From positions 124,001 through 188,000 of the forward strand of contig JAVYIG010002518.1 of the NCBI GenBank assembly GCA_035222895.1: a stretch of DNA of 64,000 nt, written 5' to 3'. A program made the translations under genes and the position numbers. Positions 34,643 through 44,342 of the stretch are shown one piece after another. A model generated the notes under the pieces. That model worked only from the letters and a program-made list of their open reading frames with translations. It searched no databases and was not told the DNA's origin. The stretch is from Strongylocentrotus droebachiensis. Taxonomy: Eukaryota; Echinodermata; Echinoidea; Camarodonta; Strongylocentrotidae. Each line of letters starts with the position of its first letter. The first letter of the stretch is position 1.

Positions 34643-34891
34643 CACTCTTAAAAATGTCTAGTCAGATATGACTAGAAACTAGTCAAATCTGACTAGAATA
34701 AAGGATCCCAGGGGCACTTACTAGTTTCTAGTCCTTTTGAACCGAAAAAACTAGTCACGAACGATAATGGATTAGATTACTAGTCAAACTTGTTTGAAAA
34801 TGGATAGATTTCTAGTCATAATGACTAAAATCTAGTCAAAAAATGTGACTAGAAAATCTGATCAAAATCTGACTAGGTATTTTTAAGAGTG
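34643..34891. mobile_element. MITE with CACTCTTAAAAA ends and CTAGTCA-rich interior (249 bp)
   Basis: Left end CACTCTTAAAAATGTCTAGT and inverted right end CACTCTTAAAAATACCTAGT. The interior is packed with CTAGTCA/TGACTAG in both orientations (more than ten). No clear target-site duplication, so superfamily not assigned. Confidence 0.82.
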
Positions 34892-35395
34892 TGGAGCCAC
34901 TGAAGATGGACCTTCTAACTGTGTCTTCATTTCATAACTCATTAAATATTGTATGTATTTTTCTTTTCAAGCACAGCAGTGGCTGAATGTATTTTTATTT
35001 CTCCACAGAACAGCACCCCAAAAGCAAAGAAAAAATTACCGCACCTCAGTAGTAACTTCCCCCTGAATTAGTAATGAAGAGAGACAATTAAGAGAAGAAG
35101 GAGTGGCCTGTTTTTCTAGAGAGCAAACACATTATGTAAACAGAGCTAAGCTTTTCTTTGATTTAGTCCCGGTTTTAACACTCTCGTCCCAACTTGTGAA
35201 CAAGGCTTATCACCTACTTGCAACAAACCAGGAAGTCAACAAGTGGGACTGTGCTTTGCTTTGCTTTTGAAACAAAGGGATACAAGGAGATGGATCAATA
35301 TTGGTGGCGACAGTGATACACTTGTTTTTGGACAACCTTATGTTCTGCTTGACATTCCCGTCATGGTTTAGTTTGTTCCGGCATGGACCTACTAA
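34892..35395. other. Single-copy stretch
   Basis: A 113-codon minus frame (35210-35551) reads from here into MITE U1 and is rejected. Confidence 0.4.
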
Positions 35396-35754
35396 GGGCG
35401 CGTTCATGCTTGATTTTGAAGGTAGAATGAGCGATCTGAAACGCTCATCGTAAACGCTCATCGTGATCGCAGTTCCACGGTGTAGCTGTTCATGCTTACT
35501 TCTCTGGCTCATCCAGGCAATTCTCCTTGTGTGGCATTGTGTGACCTTCACTGTGCATGCTACGTAGACCCACTAGAGGTCAGTGCGTTGACCCCATTTA
35601 AACGCGTTTACAATTGTAAACGCATCTTTTTGTGAGTTTACGATCGGCGTTCGTGATCGCCGTTTTTCGGTGAGCATGAACGCAAGCGTGTTTTAAACTA
35701 AACACGTAACAGATGCCTGATTCTGGCCGTCAAAATCAAGCATGAACGCGGCCT
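35396..35754 (+). mobile_element. Harbinger-like MITE, copy U1 (359 bp)
   Basis: 24-bp inverted ends with one mismatch (left GGGCGCGTTCATGCTTGATT, right complement GGCCGCGTTCATGCTTGATT) and a TAA duplication on both sides (35393-35395, 35755-35757). A 3-bp TWA site and GGG/GGC ends fit PIF/Harbinger. The interior is CpG-rich and shared, inverted, with U2 (2042-2450). Confidence 0.87.
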
Positions 35755-35952
35755 AAGAAGGTCCATGGTTCCGGGGGTTCCGGGAAGGAGGGGACTGAAG
35801 CACTTGTTTTTGTCTCTTTTTCGTTCTTTGCTTATTTAGTACCATCTCTCTCTCTCACATTCTTTTTCTCTTTCACATTCTTTTTTTCTTTCAACCTCAA
35901 AAGCCGCCTGCCTCACTTTCTTTTTGTTGACAAAGATAACCATTTTAAATTA

Positions 35953-35975
35953 TCTCTTTCTCTCTCTCTCTCTCA

Positions 35976-36020
<45 letters not shown>

Positions 36021-36026
36021 TCTCTT

Positions 36027-36058
<32 letters not shown>
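35953..36058. repeat. (CT)n microsatellite
   Basis: About 105 bases of CT with TTTCTC interruptions. The 100-codon plus frame 35924-36226 is an artefact. Confidence 0.95.
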
Positions 36059-36059
<1 letters not shown>

Positions 36060-36243
36060 TCGTCTCTATCTCCCTTGCTCCCGCTGTTTTTATCCCTCTT
36101 TTATACTTTCTATTTTCATTTTATTTCTCCAATACTCTTTCATCATTCCATTGTTCTGATGTATTGAATCTATTTTTGTTTTACTTGCATTTTATCAATC
36201 GGCATACAGCCTACTTGTGCTCTTAAACTTGTTGGTTAAAATA

Positions 36244-36457
36244 TACAGTTAACAACTTAATTATGCCAAGTTTTTAAGTATGTGAACAATTATTTGTTCC
36301 CATTTTATGTTTCTTGAGAATGTGACATATGTGAAAGCTTACATCTAAAAGTATTCAACAAAGGCCCTAAATCAACCAGTCCACTTTTCACTTTTTAGTA
36401 CAAAAAACACAAAAACATGAAATTTACAAGGGGTATGAATAATTTAGTTGTCAACTT
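36244..36457 (+). repeat. Dispersed repeat BB, copy 1
   Basis: Matches 48062-48296 in order: 'tacagttaacaa', 'ccaagtttt', 'tatgtttcttgagaatgtga', 'aagtattcaaca', 'caaccagtccac' and 'aaggggtatga'. Ends adjoin the TTAA of the next MITE. Class unknown. Confidence 0.75.
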
Positions 36458-36503
36458 TAAAGCCCCACTGCACAACTTATAGCTTTTGATTGATTGATTG
36501 ATT

Positions 36504-36509
36504 TTATTC
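36504..36509 (-). promoter_or_regulatory. LINE polyadenylation signal AATAAA
   Basis: AATAAA on the minus strand, directly before the (ATCA)n tail. It fits its role as the LINE transcript's 3' end signal, unless the 36485-36722 segment is a separate insertion. Confidence 0.6.
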
Positions 36510-36817
36510 GTCAAGTATAGTACATTGAATGCATACATAAAGCAAAATGGAACGAGAAGATACATTGACAGGATAACCCATGAAAGCCGGAAAAGGCTTA
36601 TTTCCAACGGGGTCCTATAAAGTACGTGTACAGTACGGCATGAGAATAAAATATCACAACTAATAACTACTACGAATATTACGAATAAATAATATAACAT
36701 AAACAACAACAAAAATTTCTAGAACTTATAGCAAACAATGATCTACGGTATATTATGCAAGATTAAACTTAAAAACATGCGCTACACATAATGAACTGTG
36801 ATTTAAGATAACTGATA

Positions 36818-39800
36818 TTACTGTTCTGGAAGGGATTCATGCTTTAGGTATTGTTTTAATACACTTTTAAAGTGTGAAAAATTCTTAACTATTTTGACAT
36901 GTTTTGGGAGAGAATTCCAAAATTGGATACCATTAAAATAAAAAGAGTTTCCAATTTGTCCTTTTCGCTTAGGTAAAACAAAATTAAAATGACTATTTCT
37001 TGTATCGTATCCATGGATATTTGAGACACGAGTAAAATTATTAGTAATATAATGATCTACATCTGAGTAGTATATTTTATGGACATGGTGTAACACGAGT
37101 TGTTTAGACCTTTGACCTACATGGAGTATACCTGCTTCTTCAAGTTCATTTTTCCCGACGTGTGTTCTTGGGCCTAAGCAATTAATAAATCTTACCATCT
37201 TATTCTGAATTATTCTTAACTTTTTCTTATCCATCTTGCCCAGACTGCTGTACCAAGCAGCATTAACATAATCAAATAAACATTGTATCAAAGCAAAACA
37301 CAAAATACGTCTCGACTTCATGTTCATACAAGTTTGGTATCTATACAAAAATTTTAAGCGAGAATTAGCCTTTTTGGCAATTGAATCTACCAAAGCTGTC
37401 CATGACAGATCACTAGTTAAATTTATTCCTAAATATTTTACTGAATCTTTTCTCTCAATCACTTGATTATTATAGGTAACCTTGAAGTCACGTGTATATT
37501 TAAACTTTCCCTTCGAACAAAATAAAATACTTTCTGTTTTTCCAACATGTAAACTAAGCTTGTTGTCTGTCATCCATTCAATGCATTTTGCCAATTCTGC
37601 ACTTAGTTTTTCTTCAATTGTCTTAGGATTTGTATCTGAATATAGTAACACACTATCGTCAGCATATAAAAGTAATTTAGAATCATTAACACAAGTACAC
37701 ATATCATTAATATAACACATAAAGAGAATGGGGCCTAAAATGCTCCCTTGTGGAACCCCGCATTTAATAGGCAGGGAATCAGATATTACCTTCTGCATAG
37801 TTACCACTTGATGACGATTAGTTAAATATGATCTAAACCATTTAACACATGCCGAATCCAAACCCATCACTTCCAATTTCTTTAACAGTATGTTATGATT
37901 TACAGTATCAAAGGCTTTTTGTAAGTCCAGAAGAACCATTCCAACAAAGCGCCCTTGAGAAACTTCATTCCTAACAAAATCCGATAAATGTATTAAACAT
38001 GTTTCAGTGGAATATCCGTTACGAAAGCCGGACTGAAATTCATATATTAACTTTTTTTCTTGAAAATATTTCTCTATTTGAGCATGAACCGATTTTTCCA
38101 AAATTTTTGAAACTACGCTTAAAACACTGATAGGCCTATAATTACCAACGTCAGTTTTGTCTTTCTTTTTATGTAGCGGTGTTACTTTTGCAATTTTCAT
38201 GTCGTCAGGAAAGGTAGAAGACATAAGAGATAAATTGATTATATAATTCAAAGGTTCATACAAATTTCTCGCCCCATCTTTTAAAAATCTGGCTGGTATC
38301 ATATCTAGTCCAGTACTTTTCGATACTTTCAACTTGTTTAACTCATCTAAAACAAACTTTTCTGTAACTGGAGAAAAGTGAAAACTATCTTTTGAGATGT
38401 CTTTCTCGTCATAAAACTTTTGAAATCTTTCACTGTCGGCATGGAATTTGTTCGTGTTTACTGGTAATTTACACGCTAACTTGTCAGCCACAGTTGTAAA
38501 ATAATTATTGAACTCATTTGCTATTCTTGATTTATCATGACATAATTCTCCCTGGACATTAATAACTGTCTCTTGAGCACTTTTCCCTTTGCCTTTTAGA
38601 CCTAAACCCTTCAAATTTTTCCATAACTTCCTGGAGTCATGTTTGTTTTCTTCAATTTGATCTTGAAAATATTCGACTTTAGCTCTTTTAACCTTTCTTT
38701 GTACTAGATTCCTTAATGCTTTGTATTTTCTTGCGAGATCCAAATTACTAATATCCCTTTTCATATTTTTGTAAGCTACATTTCTCTCTTTAATTATCGC
38801 AATAATTTCATTGTTCATCCATTTTTCTGTTCTTTGCTTGATTCTTACTTGTTTAAGAGGTGCACTCATATTAACTATTGATAAAAAAATAGTTTTAAAA
38901 TTTGCCCATGCCATATTTACTTCGTTACATTCTGTTATTTTAGACCAATCGACTAGAGATAAATTTAAATTGAAATCATCTACATTATAACTTTTCATTC
39001 TTCTAATGGATATAGTTTTGTGGTGCCCAAACACGGGCCTAATAAGCTTCCTCGAGCAATAAGTTAGTGAATGATCACTTATGCCAAGGTCAATAACGCC
39101 ACTTTGACATATATGCTCTTCTTTACTACATAATACGTGATCTATTAATGAGGAAGTCGTCTGTGATGTACGAGTGGGCAGATTTATAAGTTGGTTCAAA
39201 CCATTTAAATTCAATATATTTTCGTATTTTCTGGATAATGGAGACTTTCGCAAAAGGCAAATATTTATGTCTCCTAAAACTATGACCTCATCGTCTTTTG
39301 TTAATTTATCAAAAGTTTCGGAGAGTCTTTCAATAAAAGTATGATCTTTAGGGGGTCTGTAGTAGACGCCAAATGTAATTGGTTTGGTTCGTGGTAAAAG
39401 GACATCGACCCACAATGATTCAACGTTTTCTAACATGAGATCGGCTCTTAAATTGAAGGCAATATCGTTTCTAATAAAGAGGCAAACACCACCTCCTTGC
39501 CCAGATGTTCTGTCTCGTCGTAAAATGCAATATCCATCTATACAGACTTCTTCATCATTCACAGACGAGTTTAACCACGTTTCAGAAATTGCGATAATGG
39601 AAATTTTATTCTTAGAAAAAAGTAATCGAAGTTCAGAAATTTTATACAAAATGGATCTAACATTTAAATGGACGAAATGCAGGCCTTTTGCCTCGAATTT
39701 ATCATTAAAGCATTCATAAAGTGTTGTGTTATCGACATTGGTTGGGGTACTTAATTCAGATTCACTTATACGTCGAGTACGTGCAACATTTGCAATGGAG

Positions 39801-40237
39801 TTTGTGAATAGCGAGTCGCAAAAAGAGGGTAAAGAACATGTTAAACAAGTCCATTTTTCATTTGGGTTTTGGTATAATCTAGTATACTCGTGTATACTTA
39901 TATCTTGGCATTTGGTATGATGCCATTTTTGACATATGGAACACAGAAGACCGTTTTGATTATTCTTAACTGGTTTTTCACATGTTCTACATGGAAATTT
40001 ATAGTTTGGACCGGGATTGGTTTCCACATCACCACTAAGAAGTATAAGATTAAAAACACAATTCTCTACTCGATATATTTCCGTTTGAAAGGTGGCTGAT
40101 GAATTATGATAATATAAAATTCGTGATCGGAAATATTTCAAACGTTTTAGTGATTGAAATCGAACATATCTAAAACTTGTGTGGACATTGTGTGAACATA
40201 ATAAAAAGATAGACATATAAAATACTAAGACATTCAT
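36818..40237 (-). CDS. LINE polyprotein: leader, 2A, PHD-like finger, APE endonuclease, reverse transcriptase
   Basis: Codes for 1139 residues from the first ATG (40235-40237); the open frame begins four codons earlier at a TTG. Residues 1-21 (MNVLVFYMSIFLLCS...) look like a signal peptide. A 2A motif, GDVETNPGP, is at 69-77, where ribosomes would skip between G76 and P77. A Cys/His cluster of PHD type follows (C83, C86, C99, C102, H107, C110, C131, C134). The APE-like endonuclease covers about 188-395, with N192 in HLNVRS, E219 in ISETWL, LGDIN and SDHS motifs. The reverse transcriptase spans about 640-900, with YRPIS, GFRNGYST, LLDLQKAFDTVNH, GVPQGSILGP and YADD (858-861). The C-terminal region has YDTRN and WNSLP, as in L2/Crack proteins. 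No RNase H is seen. The protein would nick chromosomal DNA and copy its RNA in place. No internal stop is present. Confidence 0.93.
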   Translation of the reverse strand: MNVLVFYMSIFLLCSHNVHTSFRYVRFQSLKRLKYFRSRILYYHNSSATFQTEIYRVENCVFNLILLSGDVETNPGPNYKFPCRTCEKPVKNNQNGLLCSICQKWHHTKCQDISIHEYTRLYQNPNEKWTCLTCSLPSFCDSLFTNSIANVARTRRISESELSTPTNVDNTTLYECFNDKFEAKGLHFVHLNVRSILYKISELRLLFSKNKISIIAISETWLNSSVNDEEVCIDGYCILRRDRTSGQGGGVCLFIRNDIAFNLRADLMLENVESLWVDVLLPRTKPITFGVYYRPPKDHTFIERLSETFDKLTKDDEVIVLGDINICLLRKSPLSRKYENILNLNGLNQLINLPTRTSQTTSSLIDHVLCSKEEHICQSGVIDLGISDHSLTYCSRKLIRPVFGHHKTISIRRMKSYNVDDFNLNLSLVDWSKITECNEVNMAWANFKTIFLSIVNMSAPLKQVRIKQRTEKWMNNEIIAIIKERNVAYKNMKRDISNLDLARKYKALRNLVQRKVKRAKVEYFQDQIEENKHDSRKLWKNLKGLGLKGKGKSAQETVINVQGELCHDKSRIANEFNNYFTTVADKLACKLPVNTNKFHADSERFQKFYDEKDISKDSFHFSPVTEKFVLDELNKLKVSKSTGLDMIPARFLKDGARNLYEPLNYIINLSLMSSTFPDDMKIAKVTPLHKKKDKTDVGNYRPISVLSVVSKILEKSVHAQIEKYFQEKKLIYEFQSGFRNGYSTETCLIHLSDFVRNEVSQGRFVGMVLLDLQKAFDTVNHNILLKKLEVMGLDSACVKWFRSYLTNRHQVVTMQKVISDSLPIKCGVPQGSILGPILFMCYINDMCTCVNDSKLLLYADDSVLLYSDTNPKTIEEKLSAELAKCIEWMTDNKLSLHVGKTESILFCSKGKFKYTRDFKVTYNNQVIERKDSVKYLGINLTSDLSWTALVDSIAKKANSRLKFLYRYQTCMNMKSRRILCFALIQCLFDYVNAAWYSSLGKMDKKKLRIIQNKMVRFINCLGPRTHVGKNELEEAGILHVGQRSKQLVLHHVHKIYYSDVDHYITNNFTRVSNIHGYDTRNSHFNFVLPKRKGQIGNSFYFNGIQFWNSLPKHVKIVKNFSHFKSVLKQYLKHESLPEQ
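40007..40060 (-). other. 2A translational-recoding site in the LINE ORF
   Basis: Encodes CVFNLILLSGDVETNPGP. The DVExNPGP core matches the 2A consensus D(V/I)ExNPGP, and the hydrophobic stretch before it is typical. In 2A elements the Gly-Pro bond is not made, giving two products from one frame. Here it would release a ~76-residue leader from the enzymatic part. Confidence 0.9.
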
Positions 40238-40518
40238 TTTCAAATACAACGACTAATAATTAAAAAGAGAATATGATTATAAATACATGTACACAGTTCA
40301 CTACTAGGAAGTAAAATCCTTGCTCCTCAGCTCGAGTAAGATCACCAACGAAAATTCCGGACAGTCTACTCACTGCATGGCTCCTTCCTGACGCCGCTGT
40401 AAACTGGACCTACTTTTTCTTATGTTAATTGAGAGCTGATTTGATGAGATAACCACCTGTAAGTGACCATGCAGGGAGGTCTAATCCCTCCTGGCCGAAC
40501 TAGTGCAGATAGGCTTAA

Positions 40519-40729
40519 AGTTTTCTATGAAATGAATCAATATTTTGATATATAAGGTTCTCTTTTGAGCACTTTGCTGTTATGTTTGGTACATGCTCTT
40601 ACCCACCTGTATACCATACAACAAGAGAGAAAGGAACTGTACCATGAATGAAAGACCCAAACCTTTTTTGTAACTTTCCTTGGTGTTTTGTAATCGATTT
40701 GTTTCCTGCAAGGGACAGCTTGATTGCGT
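40519..40729. other. Single-copy spacer
   Basis: Nothing recognised. Short opposite-strand frames (40537-40806, 40648-40830) are not supported. Confidence 0.4.
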
Positions 40730-41190
40730 ATAAGCTTGTAAAAACATCTCCCTTTCATGCTACATATGATGGCGCAGCTTTTATTATGATGTCTAATGCT
40801 TTTCAATTGGAAATTTGTAACAGGTTTTAAATTTTCAAACAGAATTGGACACTAGAGGCATGCTGGAAATGACAAAGTGGAGAGGATAAAGTGATTTTTT
40901 TTTTCTTTTAGTTTTTGGGAGTATAATCTTGATAGTTTTCTTTCTCATAGACTATGGTTATAAGCTTGTAAAAACATCTCCCTTTCATGCTACATATGAT
41001 GGCGCAGCTTTTATTATGATGTCTAATGTTTTTCAAATGGAAATTTGTAACAGATTTTAAATTTTCAAACAGAATTGGACACTAGAGGCGTGCTGGAAAT
41101 GACAAAGTGGAGAGAAGAAGTGGATTTGTTTTTGTTCGTCTTTTAGTTTTTGGGAGTAATCTTGATAGTTTACTTTAGCATAGACTACAG
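40730..41190. repeat. Two-copy tandem duplication, 230-bp period
   Basis: Copy 1 (40730-40959) and copy 2 (40960-41190) are over 90% alike by eye. Both contain 'ataagcttgtaaaaacatct', 'gatggcgcagcttttattat' and 'aattggacactagaggc'. Recent by appearance. Confidence 0.95.
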
Positions 41191-41225
41191 TTATTGGCAA
41201 GAGAAAGTTTTTTCACTCTTTTTAA

Positions 41226-41591
41226 AGGTAAAGACCAGTTATGGTCATGCAATTGCATTGTGAAAGAAACGTTGTGGAATCGATCAGAAAAGGTTGATCA
41301 TCTAGCATCTAGCATCTGCAAGATTCTGAAATCATCAAAATGATAATAAATTTGTCCCATTCTTCGTAAAGTTACAAGCACTATACACAGAAAGATGTAT
41401 ATGGGACTACCCTATATCTCTCACTTACCATGAGAGAAACAAATTTACCAAATATATGAATTAGTAGGCGGTTTCCCTACAAATTATTTATCATCATGTA
41501 TTAGTCAAAACATATTCTTTCACATGATTGGTAATGAGAGCTTCCATTTCATTTTTTGAAATTGGGGCGTTTCCAATACTGGTCTTTACCT
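41226..41591 (+). mobile_element. TTAA MITE family P, copy P2 (366 bp)
   Basis: TTAA at 41222-41225 and 41592-41595. Same ends as P1 and near-identical interior ('ggttgatcatctagcat', 'attagtaggcggtttccc'). Same length as P1, so both are recent. Confidence 0.92.
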
Positions 41592-41639
41592 TTAAGTGCT
41601 TTATCTTCATTTTTGTTCATCTGCTCCACTCACATCCTT

Positions 41640-41775
41640 TGTCTTTTCTCTCCCCCTCTGTCTATCTTTCTGTCCCTCTCTCTCTCTTTATCTTTCTCCC
41701 CCTCTCTCTCTCTCTCTCTATCTCTCTGTCTTTCTCTCTATCGTTCTCTTGCTCTTTATATCTTTCTTTTGCTTC
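41640..41775. repeat. (CT)n-rich tract
   Basis: Pyrimidine-rich with CT, CCCT and TTTCT units. The 62-103-codon Ser/Leu frames here are artefacts. Confidence 0.9.
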
Positions 41776-41888
41776 CTTTCATGATTTGCTCTCTTCAGCG
41801 CTTGCTCTCCATCTGTCGACCTATCCTCATACTCTGTAAGATGGATATTCCCTTTTGATATTGTATTCTTGAAGGATAAATGCATAGT

Positions 41889-41950
41889 GCACATGCTCCA
41901 CTCCCTGGGGAGTATTTCGACCAGGCACCTCGTTACAAGTGCACTATCCT
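41889..41950 (-). mobile_element. SINE family A body fragment
   Basis: 'ctccactccctggggag' and 'gttacaagtgc' align with 6448-6500 in copy A1. Only the middle part of the SINE remains. A (CATC)n run follows. Confidence 0.65.
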
Positions 41951-42529
41951 TTCATCCATCCATCCATCAATCCATCAATTTAGAAACTGTGAAACCCTCA
42001 CATGATTATTTTCGAATGTCAATGTTTAGAATTATTTGGTTAATTATCTTACCGGTATTGTCCATATCACTTGAGATTGATTTTACCACGTTTCAAATTA
42101 AATGTGACATACAAATTCCCCATCATTTTTAGACAAGACCCCTCCGTTCCTACCAACAATTTATGTAAATAACTTAGAAATATTATTTAATTAAAAAACT
42201 TTGCCCAGAAGTTCCATATTCACATGTAGGTAACGGACTGCACAGACAAGCAAGAACATAAGAAAATACAGAAATATAAAAAACGCAGAGAGTGAAAGGG
42301 GGAGGCCGGAGGAAGTAAGTCTGTACTAAAGTGTAGAGGAGGAGATCAAGAGCATAGAGGACTTGAATTCAATCAGAGTTTACTGACTCTAGGTCATGCA
42401 TATATATAAAGCCAGGAAGCGATCGAAAGCAACACTACTTTTGTGATGAATCAACTTTTCAAAGTGTTTGCAGATAAAGTACAAAGGGTTTACATAGGAA
42501 ACTCAAAATGTGTTGAGTAGGATTTCTTA
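41951..42529. other. Single-copy stretch
   Basis: A (CATC)n run at 41953-41978, otherwise nothing recognised. Confidence 0.4.
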
Positions 42530-42860
42530 ATCGATATGTATACAGGTGCGTGCGAGTCACCCAAGTTTTTTTTTCATCAAATGAAAAAATAGACTTGGGG
42601 GTACGGCGGGCTTTACATTCCAAAACGCTCAAAATTGCTGCCCAAACATTTTCGTAAAGCGCTGTTGATTTCTTCATGCCGAAAACGTGTCCCACGGCAT
42701 CGGCGACTATTGTAGCGAAAGCCGGAAAAAGTGTTTTGGAAAAACAAAGCTAAAAAGGATAGGACAATGCGTCGACCAATCAGAGGCATTGTTGGAAAGT
42801 GCCTTGAGGGGTTGGTGGCTGTGTTTGAAAGTAGATTGCTGATTGGTTAGTTCAGGTGAA
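42530..42860. promoter_or_regulatory. CpG-richer patch with two CCAAT boxes (candidate promoter)
   Basis: CpG is denser than in the flanks ('gtgcgtgcgag', 'gtacggcggg', 'gcatcggcgac', 'caatgcgtcgaccaatcag'). There is a CCAATCAG at 42775-42783 and an inverted one (CTGATTGG) at about 42838-42845. An inverted 'cccaagt/acttggg' pair flanks 42557-42599. A minus-strand frame (42459 to about 42750) reads FPAFATIVADAVGHVFG and could be a small exon. No TATA box or known gene supports this; it could be a decayed CpG-rich transposon. Confidence 0.3.
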
Positions 42861-43305
42861 TTATTTAGCCGGAGGGGAAAGAAAGGTGTAACAAGGTCTT
42901 GAGAATGGAGTCAAATGCTAAAGCCAGGAAGTCTGCAGGATAAAGGTGTTTGGTCTATTGTCAGAGGGAAACTGTAAGAGTGTTAGGAGAGAACTAAAAT
43001 GCTTTTTCCTCATACTGAGAGCTGTTTTACAGTCTCTTAGGTAGTAGTGCTCCAGGTAATGTTGATGTTGACCCCTCTGAAAAGAAGAGGACACGTACTG
43101 GGTGAAAATGCAAGAGATTGTGGATTTTTTTGTAATATCTCATTATTTAATTAGAACAGTTCAATGTGAAAAAGAATCAGATTGATATGTTTGTTTCATG
43201 GTCAATGTACCAAATATCAAATGACATATTGAGAATTATTTGAGATGATGATTTCACTTTGATGGTTCGGACAAGAGTGAGCTCAGAGTAAGACGATCCT
43301 GTTTT
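42861..43305. other. Single-copy stretch
   Basis: No recognisable feature. Confidence 0.4.
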
Positions 43306-43530
43306 TACTCTTTCTCCCTCTCCTCTCCCTCTTCTTTTTTTTCCTTTTGTCTTTCCCATTTTCTCTCTTCTCGAACTTTCTCTATTTTCTATCTCTCTCT
43401 CTCTCTCTCTCTTCTCTTCTCTCTCTTTATATATATCTTTCTTTCTCTCCTCTCTCTTTATCTCTCCATCTTTCTCTCCCTCTCTCTCTCTCTCTCTCTT
43501 CCTCTCTCTCTCCCTCTCTTTCATCCCTGA
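43306..43530. repeat. (CT)n-rich polypyrimidine tract
   Basis: About 225 bases mostly C and T with one short TATATAT interruption. Arg/Glu-rich minus frames and Ser/Leu plus frames are artefacts. Confidence 0.95.
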
Positions 43531-44342
43531 TTATTAGACCCACCCCTCTCTCTAATATAACCCGAACAACAATCTCCCACTTTGTCCTTTCCTTAGCCTG
43601 ATTGTTGGTGGTCATGCCCTAAGATTACACACGATTGCTATTTAATGTGGGCCATCAACCCGCCTGACATGTTTTCATGTAGTGGTATTCAATGTATTTT
43701 CCTTGGTGGCGCTGGTCGATTTCATCCAGATATGATTTTAATTAATCCCAAGGGCGGGGCGCGCAGGCAGGGTTCCCCTCTCATCACTCATTGCGCGACA
43801 AATTTAAGGGCATGGGTTGGAGCGGACCGCCTATGGTCTGAATGATGGTATCTTTCTTCATGACATTAGGTGAGTTCACATAAGATAATCCTTTCTTTAC
43901 CTTATCGGAGTAGTTTTTTGGTCGAGCATTCTTATGTCCAAGACAGAGGAGCAAAGTGCAGTCTTGCTCTAAATAGCTGAACCACTTCACTGAAAAACTG
44001 GAAAAGAGGGATAGAAAATGTATTGTAAGCCATTGTACATGATTGCACCAGAGAATTTTGTTGTTGTTTAATCAATAGAAAGCTAGAGTTGTTTCGAATG
44101 GAAAGTTATCTTTTACTTTGATGCAGATGTATGTTAGGTGAATACTGGTGAAAAGTTTCAAGAAATATGAAACCAGAATATTTACAAGGACTTCTCCAGA
44201 ATATTGTGAACGAAGGAAATTGTCTCTGTGAGATAAACAGATTTTCAAACACATTTGAAATCAGTAGTAGAAATACTCAGTTTGGGAACCATTGTGCCAC
44301 TTAGGACATGTCTTCGACGTACACATTTTCTTATTCACTATA
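43531..44342. other. Single-copy stretch with GC-rich patch
   Basis: A GC-rich patch at about 43750-43845 ('cccaagggcggggcgcgcag') stands out, but no gene is recognised. Confidence 0.4.

Larger units (their letters stand above)
36485..40410 (-). mobile_element. Full-length non-LTR retrotransposon (LINE), L2/Crack-like, with 2A
   Basis: Reads right to left. The 5' UTR is about 40238-40410, one long ORF is 36818-40237, and the 3' part ends at 36485 in 'gaataaaatcaatcaatcaa', an AATAAA followed by (ATCA)n, as is usual for CR1/L2-type elements. 'gaccccgttggaaataag' in the 3' UTR also resembles that group. The uninterrupted ORF suggests a young insertion. No target-site duplication is visible: the left flank is a family M MITE stub and the right flank resumes the same MITE about 60 bp further on. 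One complication: 'aacttatagc' occurs both just outside the 3' end (36475-36484) and at 36723-36732, so the last ~240 bp might be a separate truncated insertion. Confidence 0.88.
36462..40514 (+). mobile_element. TTAA MITE family M, split by the LINE
   Basis: The left stub 36462-36484 (AGCCCCACTGCAC...) and the right part from about 40408 to 40514 are the two ends of one family M copy, with TTAA at 36458-36461 and 40515-40518. The LINE lies between. About 60 bp of the family M consensus is missing at the junction, so the target lost sequence during or after insertion. Confidence 0.8.

Noticed and set aside
35210-35551. 113-codon minus frame
   Set aside because: More than a third lies in MITE U1.
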